NCBI GenBank assembly: GCA_017794945.1
Contig: CP051239.1
Location: forward strand, 310,001 to 374,000
DNA length: 64,000 nucleotides
Source of the DNA: Alcanivorax sp.
GTDB taxonomy: Bacteria; Pseudomonadota; Gammaproteobacteria; Pseudomonadales; Alcanivoracaceae
Direction of reading: 5' to 3'
Shown: positions 54,059 through 63,677 of the stretch, piece by piece
Position numbering within the stretch: position 1 is the stretch's first letter
Layout: the number at the start of each line of letters is the position of its first letter
Translations under genes and position numbers: made by a program
The notes under the pieces: generated by a model
What the model was told of the DNA's origin: nothing
The model's database searches: none
Seen by the model: only the letters and a program-made list of their open reading frames with translations

Positions 54059-56024
54059 AAACCACCTCGCCGTCGGCGTCCGCCTTGCTGCGCGTCATTC
54101 TTTTCCGGTAACGGGCGTCGGTGAGCGCCAAGGCGCCGCCCAGGGCCATGATCAGGGCGCCCAGCCAGATCCAGCGGATCATCGGCTTGTGATAGATGCG
54201 GACCGCCCAGGCGTCGCCGCCCAGGGGCTCGCCCAGGGCCACGTAGAGATCGCGCATCAGGCCGGCGTCGATGGCCGCTTCGGTCATCACCTGGCCGCTG
54301 GCGCGGTAGGTGCGTTTTTCCGGGTTCATTTCCGCGATCGGTTCGCCGTCGCGGCTGACCAGAAAATGCCCCATGCGGGAATCGAAGTTGGGGCCGGCGT
54401 ATTCGCTGAGGGTGTCGAACTCGAAGCGGTAAGCGCCCACCTCGGCCACATCGCCCGGCGCCATGCGCACGTCACGCTCCACCTCGTGGAAGCTGACCAC
54501 GGTGACGCCGGCCACCAGCACCGCCATGCCGGAATGGGCCAGCACCATGCCGTAGTAGCCGCGGCCGAGTTTGCCCAGCCCGCCCAGGAAGCCCCGGTTG
54601 TAGGCCAGCGCGCGGCGCACCAGATCGTCGATGTGGGCGAACACCAGGAACAGGGCCAGGATCAGCGCCAGGGTGCCCACCCAGGGCGTGTCGCCGGGCA
54701 GGCGCGCGCCCAGGTAGCCACCGATCAGCGCCGCCGGCGCCAGCATCAGCATGCGCCGCAGCAACGGCGAGCTGTCCTGGCGCTTCCAGTTGCTGAGCAT
54801 GCCGGGCACCAGAATCGCCATCAGCACCAGGGTCAGCGGCACGAAGAAGCTGTTGAAGTAGGCGGCGCGGATCGACACCTTGATGTCCAGCGCCTCGCCC
54901 AACAACGGATACAGGGTGCCCATCAATACCGCGAAGGTGGCGGTGAGCAGCAGCAGATTGTTGCCCAGCAGGAAGGCCTCCCGGGAGAGCGGCTTGAAGC
55001 CGCCCTTGCCCTTGAGGCGCCCGGCGCGCAGCGCGAACAGGGTGAGCGCGCCGCCGGCCACCACCACCAGGAAGCCGAGAATAAAGGCGCCCCGGCTGGG
55101 GTCGTTGGCGAAGGCGTGCACCGAGGTGAGCACGCCGGAGCGCACCAGGAAGGTGCCCAGCAGGCTCATGGAAAAGGTGACGATGGCCAGCAGCACGGTC
55201 CAGGCGCGGAACAGGTTGCGTTTTTCACTCACCGCCAGGGAGTGAATCAGCGCGGTGCCGGCCAGCCACGGCAGCAGGGAGGCGTTTTCCACCGGGTCCC
55301 AGAACCACCAGCCGCCCCAGCCCAGTTCGTAGTAGGCCCACCAGGAGCCCAGGGCGATGCCGACGGTGAGAAAGCTCCAGGCGACGGTGGTCCAGGGGCG
55401 TGCCCAGCGGGCCCAGGCCGGGTCCAGATTGCCGGCCAGCAGACCGGCCACGGCGAACGCGAACGCCACCGAGAAGCCCACGTAACCCATATAAAGCATG
55501 GGCGGGTGGATGATCAGGCCCGGGTCCTGCAGCAGCGGGTTGAGGTCGGCGCCGTCGATCGGGAACCAGGGCAGCGAGCGGTCGAACGGGTTGGAGGTGA
55601 ACAGCATGAAGGCGTGGAAACCCACCGCGATCATGCCCATCACCGACAGCACCCGCACCACCATGGGCAGCGGCACCTTGCGGCTGAACAGGCCGACCAG
55701 GGCGGTCCAGCCGCCCAGCATCCAGCCCCACAGCAACAGGGAGCCCTCGTGGCCGCCCCAGATCGCCGACAGCCGGTAGCCCAGCGGCAATTGCGAGTTG
55801 CTGTGGTTGGCCACATAGGTGACCGTGAAATCATTGATATAGAAGCTGTAGCCCAGGCAGACCATCGCCACCGTGAGCGCCAGCCACTGCAGCCAGGCCA
55901 AAGGCCGGGCGTAGCGCTGCCAGGATTCCACCCGGCGATACACGCCGATCAGTGGGAATACCGCCAACACCAGGGCCGCCGCTATGGCCACCCACAGGGA
56001 GAGATGTCCGAGTTCCGCCGCCAC
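54051..56024 (-). CDS. ccmF: Cytochrome c haem lyase subunit
   Basis: 657 residues with about 15 membrane helices. The WWD haem-handling motif is seen in WGGWWFWDPVENASLLPWLA, and conserved His residues occur nearby. It ligates haem from CcmE to apocytochrome CxxCH motifs. It leads ccmFGHI on the minus strand and is divergent from fabA. ccmABCDE lies 18 kb away, so the System I set is split. Confidence 0.97.
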   Translation of the reverse strand: MAAELGHLSLWVAIAAALVLAVFPLIGVYRRVESWQRYARPLAWLQWLALTVAMVCLGYSFYINDFTVTYVANHSNSQLPLGYRLSAIWGGHEGSLLLWGWMLGGWTALVGLFSRKVPLPMVVRVLSVMGMIAVGFHAFMLFTSNPFDRSLPWFPIDGADLNPLLQDPGLIIHPPMLYMGYVGFSVAFAFAVAGLLAGNLDPAWARWARPWTTVAWSFLTVGIALGSWWAYYELGWGGWWFWDPVENASLLPWLAGTALIHSLAVSEKRNLFRAWTVLLAIVTFSMSLLGTFLVRSGVLTSVHAFANDPSRGAFILGFLVVVAGGALTLFALRAGRLKGKGGFKPLSREAFLLGNNLLLLTATFAVLMGTLYPLLGEALDIKVSIRAAYFNSFFVPLTLVLMAILVPGMLSNWKRQDSSPLLRRMLMLAPAALIGGYLGARLPGDTPWVGTLALILALFLVFAHIDDLVRRALAYNRGFLGGLGKLGRGYYGMVLAHSGMAVLVAGVTVVSFHEVERDVRMAPGDVAEVGAYRFEFDTLSEYAGPNFDSRMGHFLVSRDGEPIAEMNPEKRTYRASGQVMTEAAIDAGLMRDLYVALGEPLGGDAWAVRIYHKPMIRWIWLGALIMALGGALALTDARYRKRMTRSKADADGEVVYE

Positions 56025-56350
56025 CTTATTCCTCCGGCTGAGTGTGCGCGGGCATCATCGGCAGATGCGGCCCGCTTTGCAAGCCCACCGGCGCGCCGCC
56101 CCTGGCGCCCCGCGGGCATGGACATATTTTGAGACGCTTAGCGGTCGTGCCCGACGACGCCGCTCTGCTACTATGTGGCTATCATCAGGGTCGACACTGT
56201 GTTTAAAGCGTCGCCATTTTGCAGTCAAAAGGTCATCTTGCATCCATACACTATCACCGGCGGGTTGGAACGAATCGGGCTCGATCCGTTCCATACTGAG
56301 TGAAAACAATGGATGTTCGGCACCAGCCCGGCCTGTGTGGAGTAACCAGT
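56025..56350. other. Divergent ccmF-fabA intergenic region
   Basis: 326 bases. It holds the promoters of the ccmF group (minus) and fabAB (plus) and a strong palindrome at 56266-56293. No other gene is visible. Confidence 0.6.
56266..56293. promoter_or_regulatory. 28-base palindrome upstream of fabA
   Basis: The nested arms TGGAACG/CGTTCCA and ATCG/CGAT share one centre, with a single unpaired position on each side. It lies 57 bases before the fabA start. It could be an operator for a fatty-acid regulator or a leader hairpin; it does not match the FabR or DesT sites I remember. Confidence 0.5.
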
Positions 56351-56896
56351 TTGAGCACAAATAACGTGAACACCGCGAATCCGGATCAAAAATCCGCCTA
56401 TTCCTACGACGACCTGCTGGCCTGTGCCCACGGTCAGTTGTTCGGCCCCGGCAACGCTCGCCTGCCCCTGCCCGGCATGCTGATGCTCGACCGCATCAGC
56501 CACATCGCCGACCAGGGCGGCGAATACGGCAAGGGCGAAATCATCGCGGAGCTGGATATCCACCCGGACCTGTGGTTCTTCGACTGTCACTTCGAGACCG
56601 ACCCGGTGATGCCGGGTTGTCTGGGTCTGGACGCCACCTGGCAACTGCTGGGCTTCTTCCTCGGCTGGCTGGGCAACCCCGGCCGTGGCCGTGCCCTGGG
56701 CGTGGGCCAGGTGAAATTTTCCGGCCAGGTGCTGCCCACCGCCAAGAAATTGACCTACCGGATTAACGTGAAACGGGTGATCGCCCGCAAACTCACTCTG
56801 GGCATCGCCGACGCCGTGGTTTCGGTGGACGGCGAGGACATTTATGAGGCCAAAGACCTGCGGGTCGGCCTGTTTACCTCGACGGAAGGGTTTTAG
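56351..56896 (+). CDS. fabA: 3-hydroxydecanoyl-ACP dehydratase/isomerase
   Basis: 181 residues from a TTG at 56351 with GGAG 8 bases before it; no ATG gives a sensible length (E. coli FabA is 172). The catalytic His80 and Asp94 are in [20 protein letters not shown], and [21 protein letters not shown] is diagnostic. It dehydrates 3-hydroxydecanoyl-ACP and isomerises the double bond, starting unsaturated fatty acid synthesis. fabB follows after 40 bases. Confidence 0.96.
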   Translation: MSTNNVNTANPDQKSAYSYDDLLACAHGQLFGPGNARLPLPGMLMLDRISHIADQGGEYGKGEIIAELDIHPDLWFFDCHFETDPVMPGCLGLDATWQLLGFFLGWLGNPGRGRALGVGQVKFSGQVLPTAKKLTYRINVKRVIARKLTLGIADAVVSVDGEDIYEAKDLRVGLFTSTEGF

Positions 56897-56936
56897 TGCC
56901 CGCTAGTACGACAATATCACCTTGATGGAGCACCAT

Positions 56937-58151
56937 ATGCGTCGCGTCGTGATTACCGGCCTGGGAATCGTGTCCTGCCTCGGCAACGAGGCGGACCAGG
57001 TGTCCCGGGCGCTGCGGGACAGCCTCCCGGGCATCCGCTTCAAGGAAGCCTATAAGGAAATGGGCATGCGCAGCCAGATCGCAGGGACGCCGGATATCAA
57101 CCTGGAAGACCATATCGACCGCAAGCCACGGCGCTTCATGGGCGACGCGGCGGCCTACGCCTACGTGGCCATGCAGCAGGCGATCGCCGACGCCGGCCTG
57201 GACGAGGCCGACGTCAGCAACGAGCGCACCGGCCTGATCGCCGGGTCCGGCGGCCATTCGTCGTTCAACCAGGTGGAAGCCGCCGACATCGCCCGCACCC
57301 GCGGGGTCAAGCGCGTCGGCCCCTATATGGTGCCGCGCGTGATGGCGAGCACCGTGTCCGCCTGCCTGGCCACCCCGTTCAAGATCAAGGGCATCAACTA
57401 CTCCATCGCCTCCGCCTGCGCCACCAGCGCGCACTGCATCGGCAACGCGGTGGAACAGATTCAGCTGAACAAGCAGGACGTGGTGTTCGCCGGTGGCGGC
57501 GAGGAAGAGCACTGGACCCTGAGCTGTCTGTTCGACGGCATGGGCGCCCTGTCCAGCAAGTACAACGACACCCCGGAGACCGCGTCCCGTGCCTATGACG
57601 CCAGCCGCGACGGCTTCGTGATCGCCGGCGGCGGCGGCATGGTGGTGCTTGAGGAACTGGAGCACGCCAAGGCGCGCGGCGCGCGTATCTACGCGGAAGT
57701 GGTGGGCTACGGCGCCACCAGCGACGGCCACGACATGGTCGCGCCCAACGGCGAAGGCGCCGCGCGCTGCATGCGCCAGGCGCTGGCCACGGTGGACGGC
57801 GACGTGGATTACATCAACGCCCACGGCACCAGCACCCCGGTGGGGGATCTGGCCGAGCTGAAGGCGATCCGCGAAGTGTTCGGCGACGGCAAGATTCCGG
57901 CGATCAGCTCCACCAAGAGCCTGTCCGGCCACAGCCTGGGCGCCGCCGGCGTTCAGGAGGCGATCTACTGCCTGCTGATGATGCGCGACGGCTTCACCGC
58001 CGGCTCCGCCAACATCACCGAGCTGGACGCGGACGCCGAAGGCCTGCCGATTCTCACCAAGAGCAACGACCAGCGCCCCGAGCTGGTGCTCAGCAACAGC
58101 TTCGGCTTCGGCGGCACCAACGCCTCGCTGGCACTGAAGCGCTGGGCATAG
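56937..58151 (+). CDS. fabB: 3-oxoacyl-ACP synthase I
   Basis: 404 residues from the ATG at 56937 with GGAG upstream. The catalytic Cys161 is in [12 protein letters not shown]; the two His are in [13 protein letters not shown] and [14 protein letters not shown]. With FabA it elongates cis-3-decenoyl-ACP, the committing step to unsaturated fatty acids. A short GC hairpin follows directly after the stop. Confidence 0.97.
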   Translation: MRRVVITGLGIVSCLGNEADQVSRALRDSLPGIRFKEAYKEMGMRSQIAGTPDINLEDHIDRKPRRFMGDAAAYAYVAMQQAIADAGLDEADVSNERTGLIAGSGGHSSFNQVEAADIARTRGVKRVGPYMVPRVMASTVSACLATPFKIKGINYSIASACATSAHCIGNAVEQIQLNKQDVVFAGGGEEEHWTLSCLFDGMGALSSKYNDTPETASRAYDASRDGFVIAGGGGMVVLEELEHAKARGARIYAEVVGYGATSDGHDMVAPNGEGAARCMRQALATVDGDVDYINAHGTSTPVGDLAELKAIREVFGDGKIPAISSTKSLSGHSLGAAGVQEAIYCLLMMRDGFTAGSANITELDADAEGLPILTKSNDQRPELVLSNSFGFGGTNASLALKRWA

Positions 58152-58258
58152 GCCGGGCTCCGCCCGGCCAGCTGCAAGCTACAAGCTACAAGCTACAAGC
58201 TACAAGCTACAAGCGGATTCAAGACTGCTTGCAGCTTGAGGCTTGCAGCTTGAAGCTC
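58151..58258. repeat. Hairpin and heptamer-based inverted repeat after fabB
   Basis: GGCCGGGC/GCCCGGCC (58151-58169) overlaps the stop codon. It is followed by 5.6 tandem copies of AAGCTAC (58176-58214). Then 58227-58258 carries the inverted relatives GCTTGCAGCTTG in degenerate tandem. The two blocks can pair. It ends just before the broken porin's stop. Confidence 0.8.
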
Positions 58259-58261
58259 TCT

Positions 58262-58933
58262 TCAGAACTTGTGTTCCATCCCCACTGAGAACAGGCTGCC
58301 GCTGTCGTCATCGCCGGTGCCGTTGGCGTAGGTGTAGTCCACGTCGGAGCCGGATACCAGCCCGTAGAGCGTGGTCTGCTTGCCGAGTTTGTAGTCGGCG
58401 CCCGCGGCCAGGATGTCGCTCTCGTAGTCGAGATCACTGCTGTCGAAACGACCGGCCTGGGCCTTCAGTTTAACCCGCGGCAGCAACTGCCAGCCGGCAC
58501 TGACCATATACGAGGTGCCGTCGGCGCGGTCGGCGCCGGACACGTCCGGATCAATGCGCACCTGCTCGACCATCGCGCCCAGCTCCAGGTCACCAAGCGC
58601 CATACCCAGGGTGCCACGCAGCAGATCCAGGTCGGCGGCCACGGTCACCGGCGGCGGGACCGGGCTGTCCACTTCCAGGTAGCTGCGCTGATACGCAAGA
58701 GCAGCGAACAGGGCATCCCCGTCCCAGGTCGCGGACACACCATAGGTGTCGGCCAACCCGTCTTTCTCTTCGTCACCGATCTGGTCGTCCTCGCCAGGAG
58801 CGATTTGCGCGCGCACGATCACGTCGCCCCAACGGGGGCTCTTCCAGTTAACGGTGTTGCTGTTACGGCGCTGGCCGAAGAAGTAAGGTTCATCGCGCTT
58901 TAGCGGGAACGCTTCCCCTCCATTTGGTGCGCA
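58262..58933 (-). pseudogene. Gram-negative porin, C-terminal part, cut by hairpin element D
   Basis: The minus-strand frame is open from about 58933 to the stop at 58262, roughly 223 codons. It reads as beta-barrel strands (NSNTVNWKSPRWGDVIVRAQI, YMVSAGWQLLPRVKLKAQAG, TTLYGLVSGSDVDYTY) and ends with the outer membrane signature VGMEHKF. No start codon, signal peptide or N-terminal half precedes it: the coding sequence breaks at hairpin copy D, followed by an ISL3-type transposase. It looks like a truncated general porin. Confidence 0.85.
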
Positions 58934-59034
58934 GGTCTGGGTGACGCCCTTCCGGGAACGCCGTGAACCCGTCCCTGGGGGCTCCCTGTCGGACGTCCTG
59001 TCCTCCAGGGTCCCGGAAGGGCGTCACCCAGACC
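58934..59034. repeat. Long hairpin element, copy D
   Basis: The perfect 24-base arms 58934-58957 and 59011-59034 enclose a 53-base loop that is 44/53 identical to that of copy C. The flank TTGGTGC on the left and CGCTCA on the right match other copies. It interrupts or replaces the N-terminal part of a porin gene. Confidence 0.92.
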
Positions 59035-59167
59035 CGCTCAGCAGTGAGCCGCGGCGCCCCGGGCCACTTCAGAGGTCAGTAAACAGGAGAACTCAGAGGT
59101 AGGGGCGGACAGTGAACCGAGTTAAGTTGTTTGTGCGACCAAGCAACCACACAAGGACACTGCCGCC

Positions 59168-60373
59168 ATGGGCGATGCTACGTTCCCCGGCTCGGGCTGG
59201 GAAGGCTTTATAGCGACCCGGTTCGTTCCGCTCTCCGATTCCGAGTGCCTGATTTACCTGATCCCCGACCCTCAAGTGCCGCCTTGCTGTCCAAGCTGCC
59301 GGCGATCCTGCTCCCTGATCCATGACACGACGAGGCGGCGAGTCCGAGACCGGGATCTGTTCGAGTACCGGGTCTGGTTGGAGGTGCCGGTGCGGCGGGT
59401 GCGCTGCCCCCGCTGCGGTGTCGGTCGTGAAGCGCTGTCCTGGTTGGCCCCGCGAGCCCGGCTGACCCACCGGCTGCGCCAGCACGTGGAGACACTGCTG
59501 ACCTTGCTGCCGCTCAAGCAGATCGCCGGCCTGACCGGGCTGCACTGGCACACCCTCAAGAGCATCGACAAGGCCCGGTTGGCCCGGGACCTGCCCGAGC
59601 CTGACCTCAGTCTGGTCCGTTACCTGGTCATGGACGAGTTCGCCCTGTTCAAGGGCCACCGTTATGCCAGCGTGGTCATCGACGCCGAGACCCGGCAGGT
59701 GCTGTGGGTGGGCGAAGGTCGATCCCGGGAGGCGATTCGGCCCTGCTTCGAGTGGCTGGGGGCGCACTGTGAACACATTGAGGCGGTGGCCATGGACATG
59801 AACACCGCCATGGACCTGGAGGTACAGGCCTGGTGCCCCAACGCCCGGGTGGTCTACGACCTGTTCCATGTGATCGCCAAATTCGGCCGGGAGGTGATCG
59901 ACCGGGTCCGGGTGGATCAGGCCAACCAACTGCGACAGGACAAGCCCGCACGGCGGGCCGTGAAGCGGTCACGGTGGTTGCTGCTGCGCAATCCTGAGAA
60001 CCTGAAGGCCGATCAGGCGGACGAGCTGAGGACGTTACTGGATCTGAATCAGCCGTTGATGGTGGTGTATCTGATGAAGAACCAGCTCAAGGAGCTCTGG
60101 TACGCCCGCACCGAGCGGGCCGCCCGGTGGCGTTGGACACGATGGTTCAACATGGCTCAGGCGAGTGGCCTGGCGCCGTTGATCCGCTTCGCTCGGCTTT
60201 TGAAGCCCTATGCCGAGGGCATCATCGCCAGTGCCACCTATCGCCTCAACACCAGCGTGCTGGAGGGCATGAACAACCGCATCAAGGTCATCAAGCGCAT
60301 GGCCTATGGCTACCGGGACAGCGACTACTTTTTCCTGAAGATCAAAGCCGCTTTTCCCGGTAATCCGCGATGA
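59168..60373 (+). CDS. ISL3-family transposase
   Basis: 401 residues. An N-terminal zinc-binding domain (CCPSCRRSC and VRCPRCGVG) is followed by a helix-turn-helix and a DDE core with VRYLVMDEFALFKGHRYASVV, DMNTAMDLEV and YDLFHVIAKF. It ends in LNTSVLEGMNNRIKVIKRMAYGYRDSDYFFLKIKAAF, typical of ISL3. The frame is intact. Clear terminal inverted repeats were not found: the right end meets a group II intron two bases after the stop, and the left end (about 59090-59130) is not defined. Confidence 0.93.
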   Translation: MGDATFPGSGWEGFIATRFVPLSDSECLIYLIPDPQVPPCCPSCRRSCSLIHDTTRRRVRDRDLFEYRVWLEVPVRRVRCPRCGVGREALSWLAPRARLTHRLRQHVETLLTLLPLKQIAGLTGLHWHTLKSIDKARLARDLPEPDLSLVRYLVMDEFALFKGHRYASVVIDAETRQVLWVGEGRSREAIRPCFEWLGAHCEHIEAVAMDMNTAMDLEVQAWCPNARVVYDLFHVIAKFGREVIDRVRVDQANQLRQDKPARRAVKRSRWLLLRNPENLKADQADELRTLLDLNQPLMVVYLMKNQLKELWYARTERAARWRWTRWFNMAQASGLAPLIRFARLLKPYAEGIIASATYRLNTSVLEGMNNRIKVIKRMAYGYRDSDYFFLKIKAAFPGNPR

Positions 60374-60374
60374 A

Positions 60375-62305
60375 ATCGAGTAGGAGGGGGCGTCACCGCC
60401 CCCGTCCTCTCACACCACCGGGCATACGGTTCCGTACCACGGCGGTTCAAGGTCGGCTCTGGAGCCTCACTACCGTATCCACCAGCGACACCAGTCCCAA
60501 CCGCGCGAAATACCGATTCGGCAAGGCCACCTTCAGGTGCGAGGCGCCGCTATTCCACCACGGCCCTCGTCCGTTGCTCGCGCTTTTGCACGCTCGCTCT
60601 TCCGGTAACCCCAGTCTCATCAGCGCACGCGCTCTCGTCGCCGGCCGCTTCCACTGCCGCCACAGGATCCCTCGCAGTTTGCGGCGCAGCCAGCCGTCCA
60701 CCGTTTCCAAGGCGCGCTTGGAGGCGGTTAGCTGGTAGTACGCCGCCCAACCCCGCAGGATCGGGGCCAGTACCTTGAGGGTGTACGACAGGGAGCGGCC
60801 TCGGCCCCGCCGAAGCACATCGCGCAGTGTCGACCGGAGCCGTTGGACGCTCTCCGGCGACACCCGCAGCCGCGTTCGGCGGTGCCACGTCACGCTGTAG
60901 CCCAGGAAGCGACGACGCCACGGGCGATCCACCGCGCTCTTCGCGGCGTTCACCCGCAGCTTCAGCCGTTCCTCCAGGAACCGCGTCACGCTGACCATCA
61001 CTCGCTCTCCCGCTTGCTTGCTGCGAACGTAGATATTGCAGTCGTCCGCGTAACGGCAGAACCGGTGACCCCGGCGTTCCAGTTCCCGGTCCAGTTCCGT
61101 CAGCAGCAGGTTGGACAGCAACGGCGACAAGGGGCCGCCTTGCGGCGCCCCTTCCCGCCTCGGGCTTATTAGCCCGCCGTCCATTACGCCCGCTTCCAGG
61201 TAAGCTCGGACCAGCTTCAGAACCCGCGCGTCGGCGACGTGTCGCGCCAACAGCCCCATCAGCACGTCGTGGTTCACTCGGTCGAAGAACGCTTCCAGGT
61301 CGATGTCCACCACCCACCGGTTGCCTTCCTCGATGTAACCCCGCATCGCGCTGACCGCCTGATGGGCACTGCGACCCGGACGGAACCCATAGCTGGACGC
61401 CGAGAACGTCGGTTCCAGCAGCGGGCTCAGTACCTGGTGCAGCGCCTGTTGGATCAAGCGATCCTGGACCGTCGGGATGCCCAGTGCCCGTTCGCCGCCT
61501 TGCGGCTTGGGGATGCGCACCCGGCGTACCGCGTTCGGTTGGTAAAGGCCGGTGCGTATCCGTTCCCGGATCGCCGGCCATTGTCGTTGCAGGTGGCCCT
61601 TCAAGTCGGCCACGGTCATGGCGTCCACGCCCGCCGCCCCCTTGTTGCGAACCACCCGTTGATACGCCCGCATCAGGTTGCCGCGCTCCAGCACGGTCTC
61701 CATCAGCGCGCTCGGCTCCGCGTTCGTCCGCCAGCGGGACGCCACCGTCGTCTCGGCACCGGTCGCACGCACCCCGGGATACCGTCCCGTTCTTCGTTCG
61801 TCCGCTTGAACCATCCGGTTCACTCCTGCCTTCAATGATCTTCGGTGAGTACCCGCCGCCTACTAGCGGCAGACCTTGTTCGGCCCTTCAGCTGCTGGTC
61901 AGGCAGCCTACTACGGCCTCGGCTGACTTCTGCCGCCCCATCCCGGCACCTCACGATGCCGGTAGCACAGTGGCAGGACGACAGACCTCCCAGGGTAAGA
62001 CGCGCGACCTTCACACTTATGCCCGCCGCATTTACGTCCGCCGCTTCCGTGCAAGTACCGGGCTTTGAAGATATGGGCCTTCTCACCCGCGACGGCCGCC
62101 TCGTATACGGTTTCTGTTCGTCAGGCCAGTGCTTTGCCTTCGGCTTCCTTCAGATTCCACCTCACGGTGGACACCCTTGCCGTTCAGCTAGTGGTTCCCC
62201 TTGCCGGGCCCACAGAGGACTTGCACCTCCAAGTCGTCCCGGGCGGCCACCACGGCGGGCCGGGACAGCGCCACTCTATGGCGCTTCGCGCCATGCCTGG
62301 CGCAC
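60375..62305 (-). mobile_element. Group II intron (class C-like) with reverse transcriptase
   Basis: On the minus strand the 5' end reads GTGCGCCAGGCATGGCGC, the GUGYG start, at 62305. Domain I features follow, including GAAGCCGAAGGCAAAGC and CTGACGAACAGAAACC. The 3' end carries a domain V/VI region (GGAACCGTATGCCCGG, then GGTGTGAGAGGACGG) and stops at CCTACTCGAT (60375). It is inserted just behind a rho-independent terminator, the usual target of class C introns. Exact ends are by eye, good to a few bases. Confidence 0.85.
60447..61814 (-). CDS. Group II intron reverse transcriptase/maturase
   Basis: 455 residues from the ATG at 61814, with GGAG 8 bases before it. The reverse transcriptase fingers/palm show SSYGFRPGRSAHQAV, VDIDLEAFFDRVNHD, GAPQGGPLSPLLSNLLL and the catalytic FCRYADDCNIYV (YADD, about residue 255). 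The C-terminal maturase (X) domain follows (LKVLAPILRGWAAYYQLT). No HNH endonuclease domain is present, as in class C enzymes. It splices and moves the surrounding intron. Confidence 0.95.
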   Translation of the reverse strand: MVQADERRTGRYPGVRATGAETTVASRWRTNAEPSALMETVLERGNLMRAYQRVVRNKGAAGVDAMTVADLKGHLQRQWPAIRERIRTGLYQPNAVRRVRIPKPQGGERALGIPTVQDRLIQQALHQVLSPLLEPTFSASSYGFRPGRSAHQAVSAMRGYIEEGNRWVVDIDLEAFFDRVNHDVLMGLLARHVADARVLKLVRAYLEAGVMDGGLISPRREGAPQGGPLSPLLSNLLLTELDRELERRGHRFCRYADDCNIYVRSKQAGERVMVSVTRFLEERLKLRVNAAKSAVDRPWRRRFLGYSVTWHRRTRLRVSPESVQRLRSTLRDVLRRGRGRSLSYTLKVLAPILRGWAAYYQLTASKRALETVDGWLRRKLRGILWRQWKRPATRARALMRLGLPEERACKSASNGRGPWWNSGASHLKVALPNRYFARLGLVSLVDTVVRLQSRP

Positions 62306-62317
62306 CCCCCCCCCCCC

Positions 62318-62346
62318 AAAAAAAAAAGCCCGCCGTAAAGGCGGGC
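62318..62346 (-). terminator. Terminator of the second broken porin, target of the intron
   Basis: On the minus strand: GCCCGCC/GGCGGGC stem followed by ten T, then twelve G, then the intron GTGCG. A second hairpin GGGCGGC/GCCGCCC lies at 62373-62393, between the porin stop and this terminator. Confidence 0.9.
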
Positions 62347-62407
62347 AACTGTCACTTGCGTCGAGGAAATGTGGGCGGCGTCCGATGCCGCCCCGATACG
62401 GTTTTTC

Positions 62408-62518
62408 TTAGAACTTGTGTTCCATGCCCACGCCCAGGGTGCGCTCTTCTTCTTCGTCACCGGTGGTGCCGTCTTCGTAGGTGAGTTCGTTGAAGTAAGC
62501 GTACACCTTGTAACCATT
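62408..62518 (-). pseudogene. Porin C-terminal fragment (about 35 codons)
   Basis: The minus-strand frame reads KVYAYFNELTYEDG, then an acidic loop, then TLGVGMEHKF and a stop, the end of a Gram-negative porin closely similar to the fragment at 58262. The match ends near 62510-62520, where unrelated sequence begins. It is a remnant of a second porin gene whose body has been deleted. Confidence 0.8.
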
Positions 62519-62591
62519 CTGTAATCTTTGCCAAATAGACTTTAATCGCGCTTCAACACACACAAGCAAACCGAAAAAGGTGAGACAGATC

Positions 62592-63677
62592 ATGAGCAAG
62601 AAATATTTGGGCTTGGCTTTGGCGATTTCTGCCGCTTCTGCTGCACAGGCCGGAAACGTTACGACCAGCGGCGAAGACCTTGTGATCGATACCGACAGCG
62701 GTATCAAAGTGAAAGTGTCGGATAACTCTGCGTCTTTTCAGCTCGGCGGGCGCATTCAGTGGGATTACGACGCCACGCAGTCTGACGACAACGGTGTTGA
62801 CACTACCGATTTCGACGTGCGCCGGGCACGCCTCTACGCCAAGGGCCACTTTGGCGACTGGGCGTACAAAACCCAGTTCAACGTGGCTGAGAGTGATGGC
62901 GCCGACGGCGGGACCGCTGAGGACCTGTACATTCGCTACCTGGGATTTGGCTCGACGGCAACCGTGACTATTGGTAAGCAGAAAGAGCCATTCGGCCTGG
63001 AACAATTAACGAGTTCAAAAGACATCTCGGCCCTTGAGCGATCCGCCATGACCGAGCGTTATACCCCCGGTCGCAGCAGCGGCATCCAGCTCAGTGGCAA
63101 AGGCGGCAACTGGACCTACGGTATCGGCTACTTCGAGGCAGACGGCAATGGCAGCGACGACTTCAATAACACGGCAGTAACCGCACGGGGCACGGTTGCA
63201 CCGATTCAAACGAACAATATGGTTGTTCATCTTGGTGCGGGTTATACCACGCGTGATGCCGACACTCAGGCCGATGAGGTCGATACGTTTAATCTGGAGC
63301 TCGCCGGCGCTTTCGGGCCCTTCCATGCCCAGGCCGAATATTTCGATTCCGAGGAAGGCCAGGTGGATGTTGATGGCTATTACGTACAGCTTGGCTGGAT
63401 CATCACCGGCGAAAGCCGTCCTTACAAAGCCGGAGCATTCAAGCGGGTAAAACCGGCATCACCCAAAGGGGCCTGGGAAGTTGTTGCCCGCTTTGAGGAT
63501 GGTGACGGAAAATACAGTGATGTGGGGCTGGCCACGACCGACGGTGAGCAAACAACACTGGGCGTTAACTATTACGCCAACAAGAATGTTCGACTTGGAA
63601 TGAGCTACATGGATGGCGAAGAAGCCAATGGCGCTAGCGGAGATGAAGTGCGTGCGAGGTTACAATATGCATTTTGA
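62592..63677 (+). CDS. OprP/OprO-family porin
   Basis: 361 residues from the ATG at 62592 with AGGTGAG upstream. Signal peptide MSKKYLGLALAISAASAAQA, then FQLGGRIQWDYDATQSD and FDVRRARLYAKGHFGDWAYKTQFN, the family start, then GSTATVTIGKQKEPFGLEQLTSSKD; the last residue is Phe (RLQYAF). OprP/OprO-type trimers pass phosphate or polyphosphate. Codon use is visibly less GC-rich than in neighbouring genes. It lies between a porin remnant and an insertion sequence, so recent transfer is possible. Confidence 0.92.
   Translation: MSKKYLGLALAISAASAAQAGNVTTSGEDLVIDTDSGIKVKVSDNSASFQLGGRIQWDYDATQSDDNGVDTTDFDVRRARLYAKGHFGDWAYKTQFNVAESDGADGGTAEDLYIRYLGFGSTATVTIGKQKEPFGLEQLTSSKDISALERSAMTERYTPGRSSGIQLSGKGGNWTYGIGYFEADGNGSDDFNNTAVTARGTVAPIQTNNMVVHLGAGYTTRDADTQADEVDTFNLELAGAFGPFHAQAEYFDSEEGQVDVDGYYVQLGWIITGESRPYKAGAFKRVKPASPKGAWEVVARFEDGDGKYSDVGLATTDGEQTTLGVNYYANKNVRLGMSYMDGEEANGASGDEVRARLQYAF

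Noticed and set aside
62373..62393. The hairpin GGGCGGC/GCCGCCC as the terminator of the porin remnant.
   Set aside because: It has no T-run; the stem at 62318-62346 with ten T fits much better.
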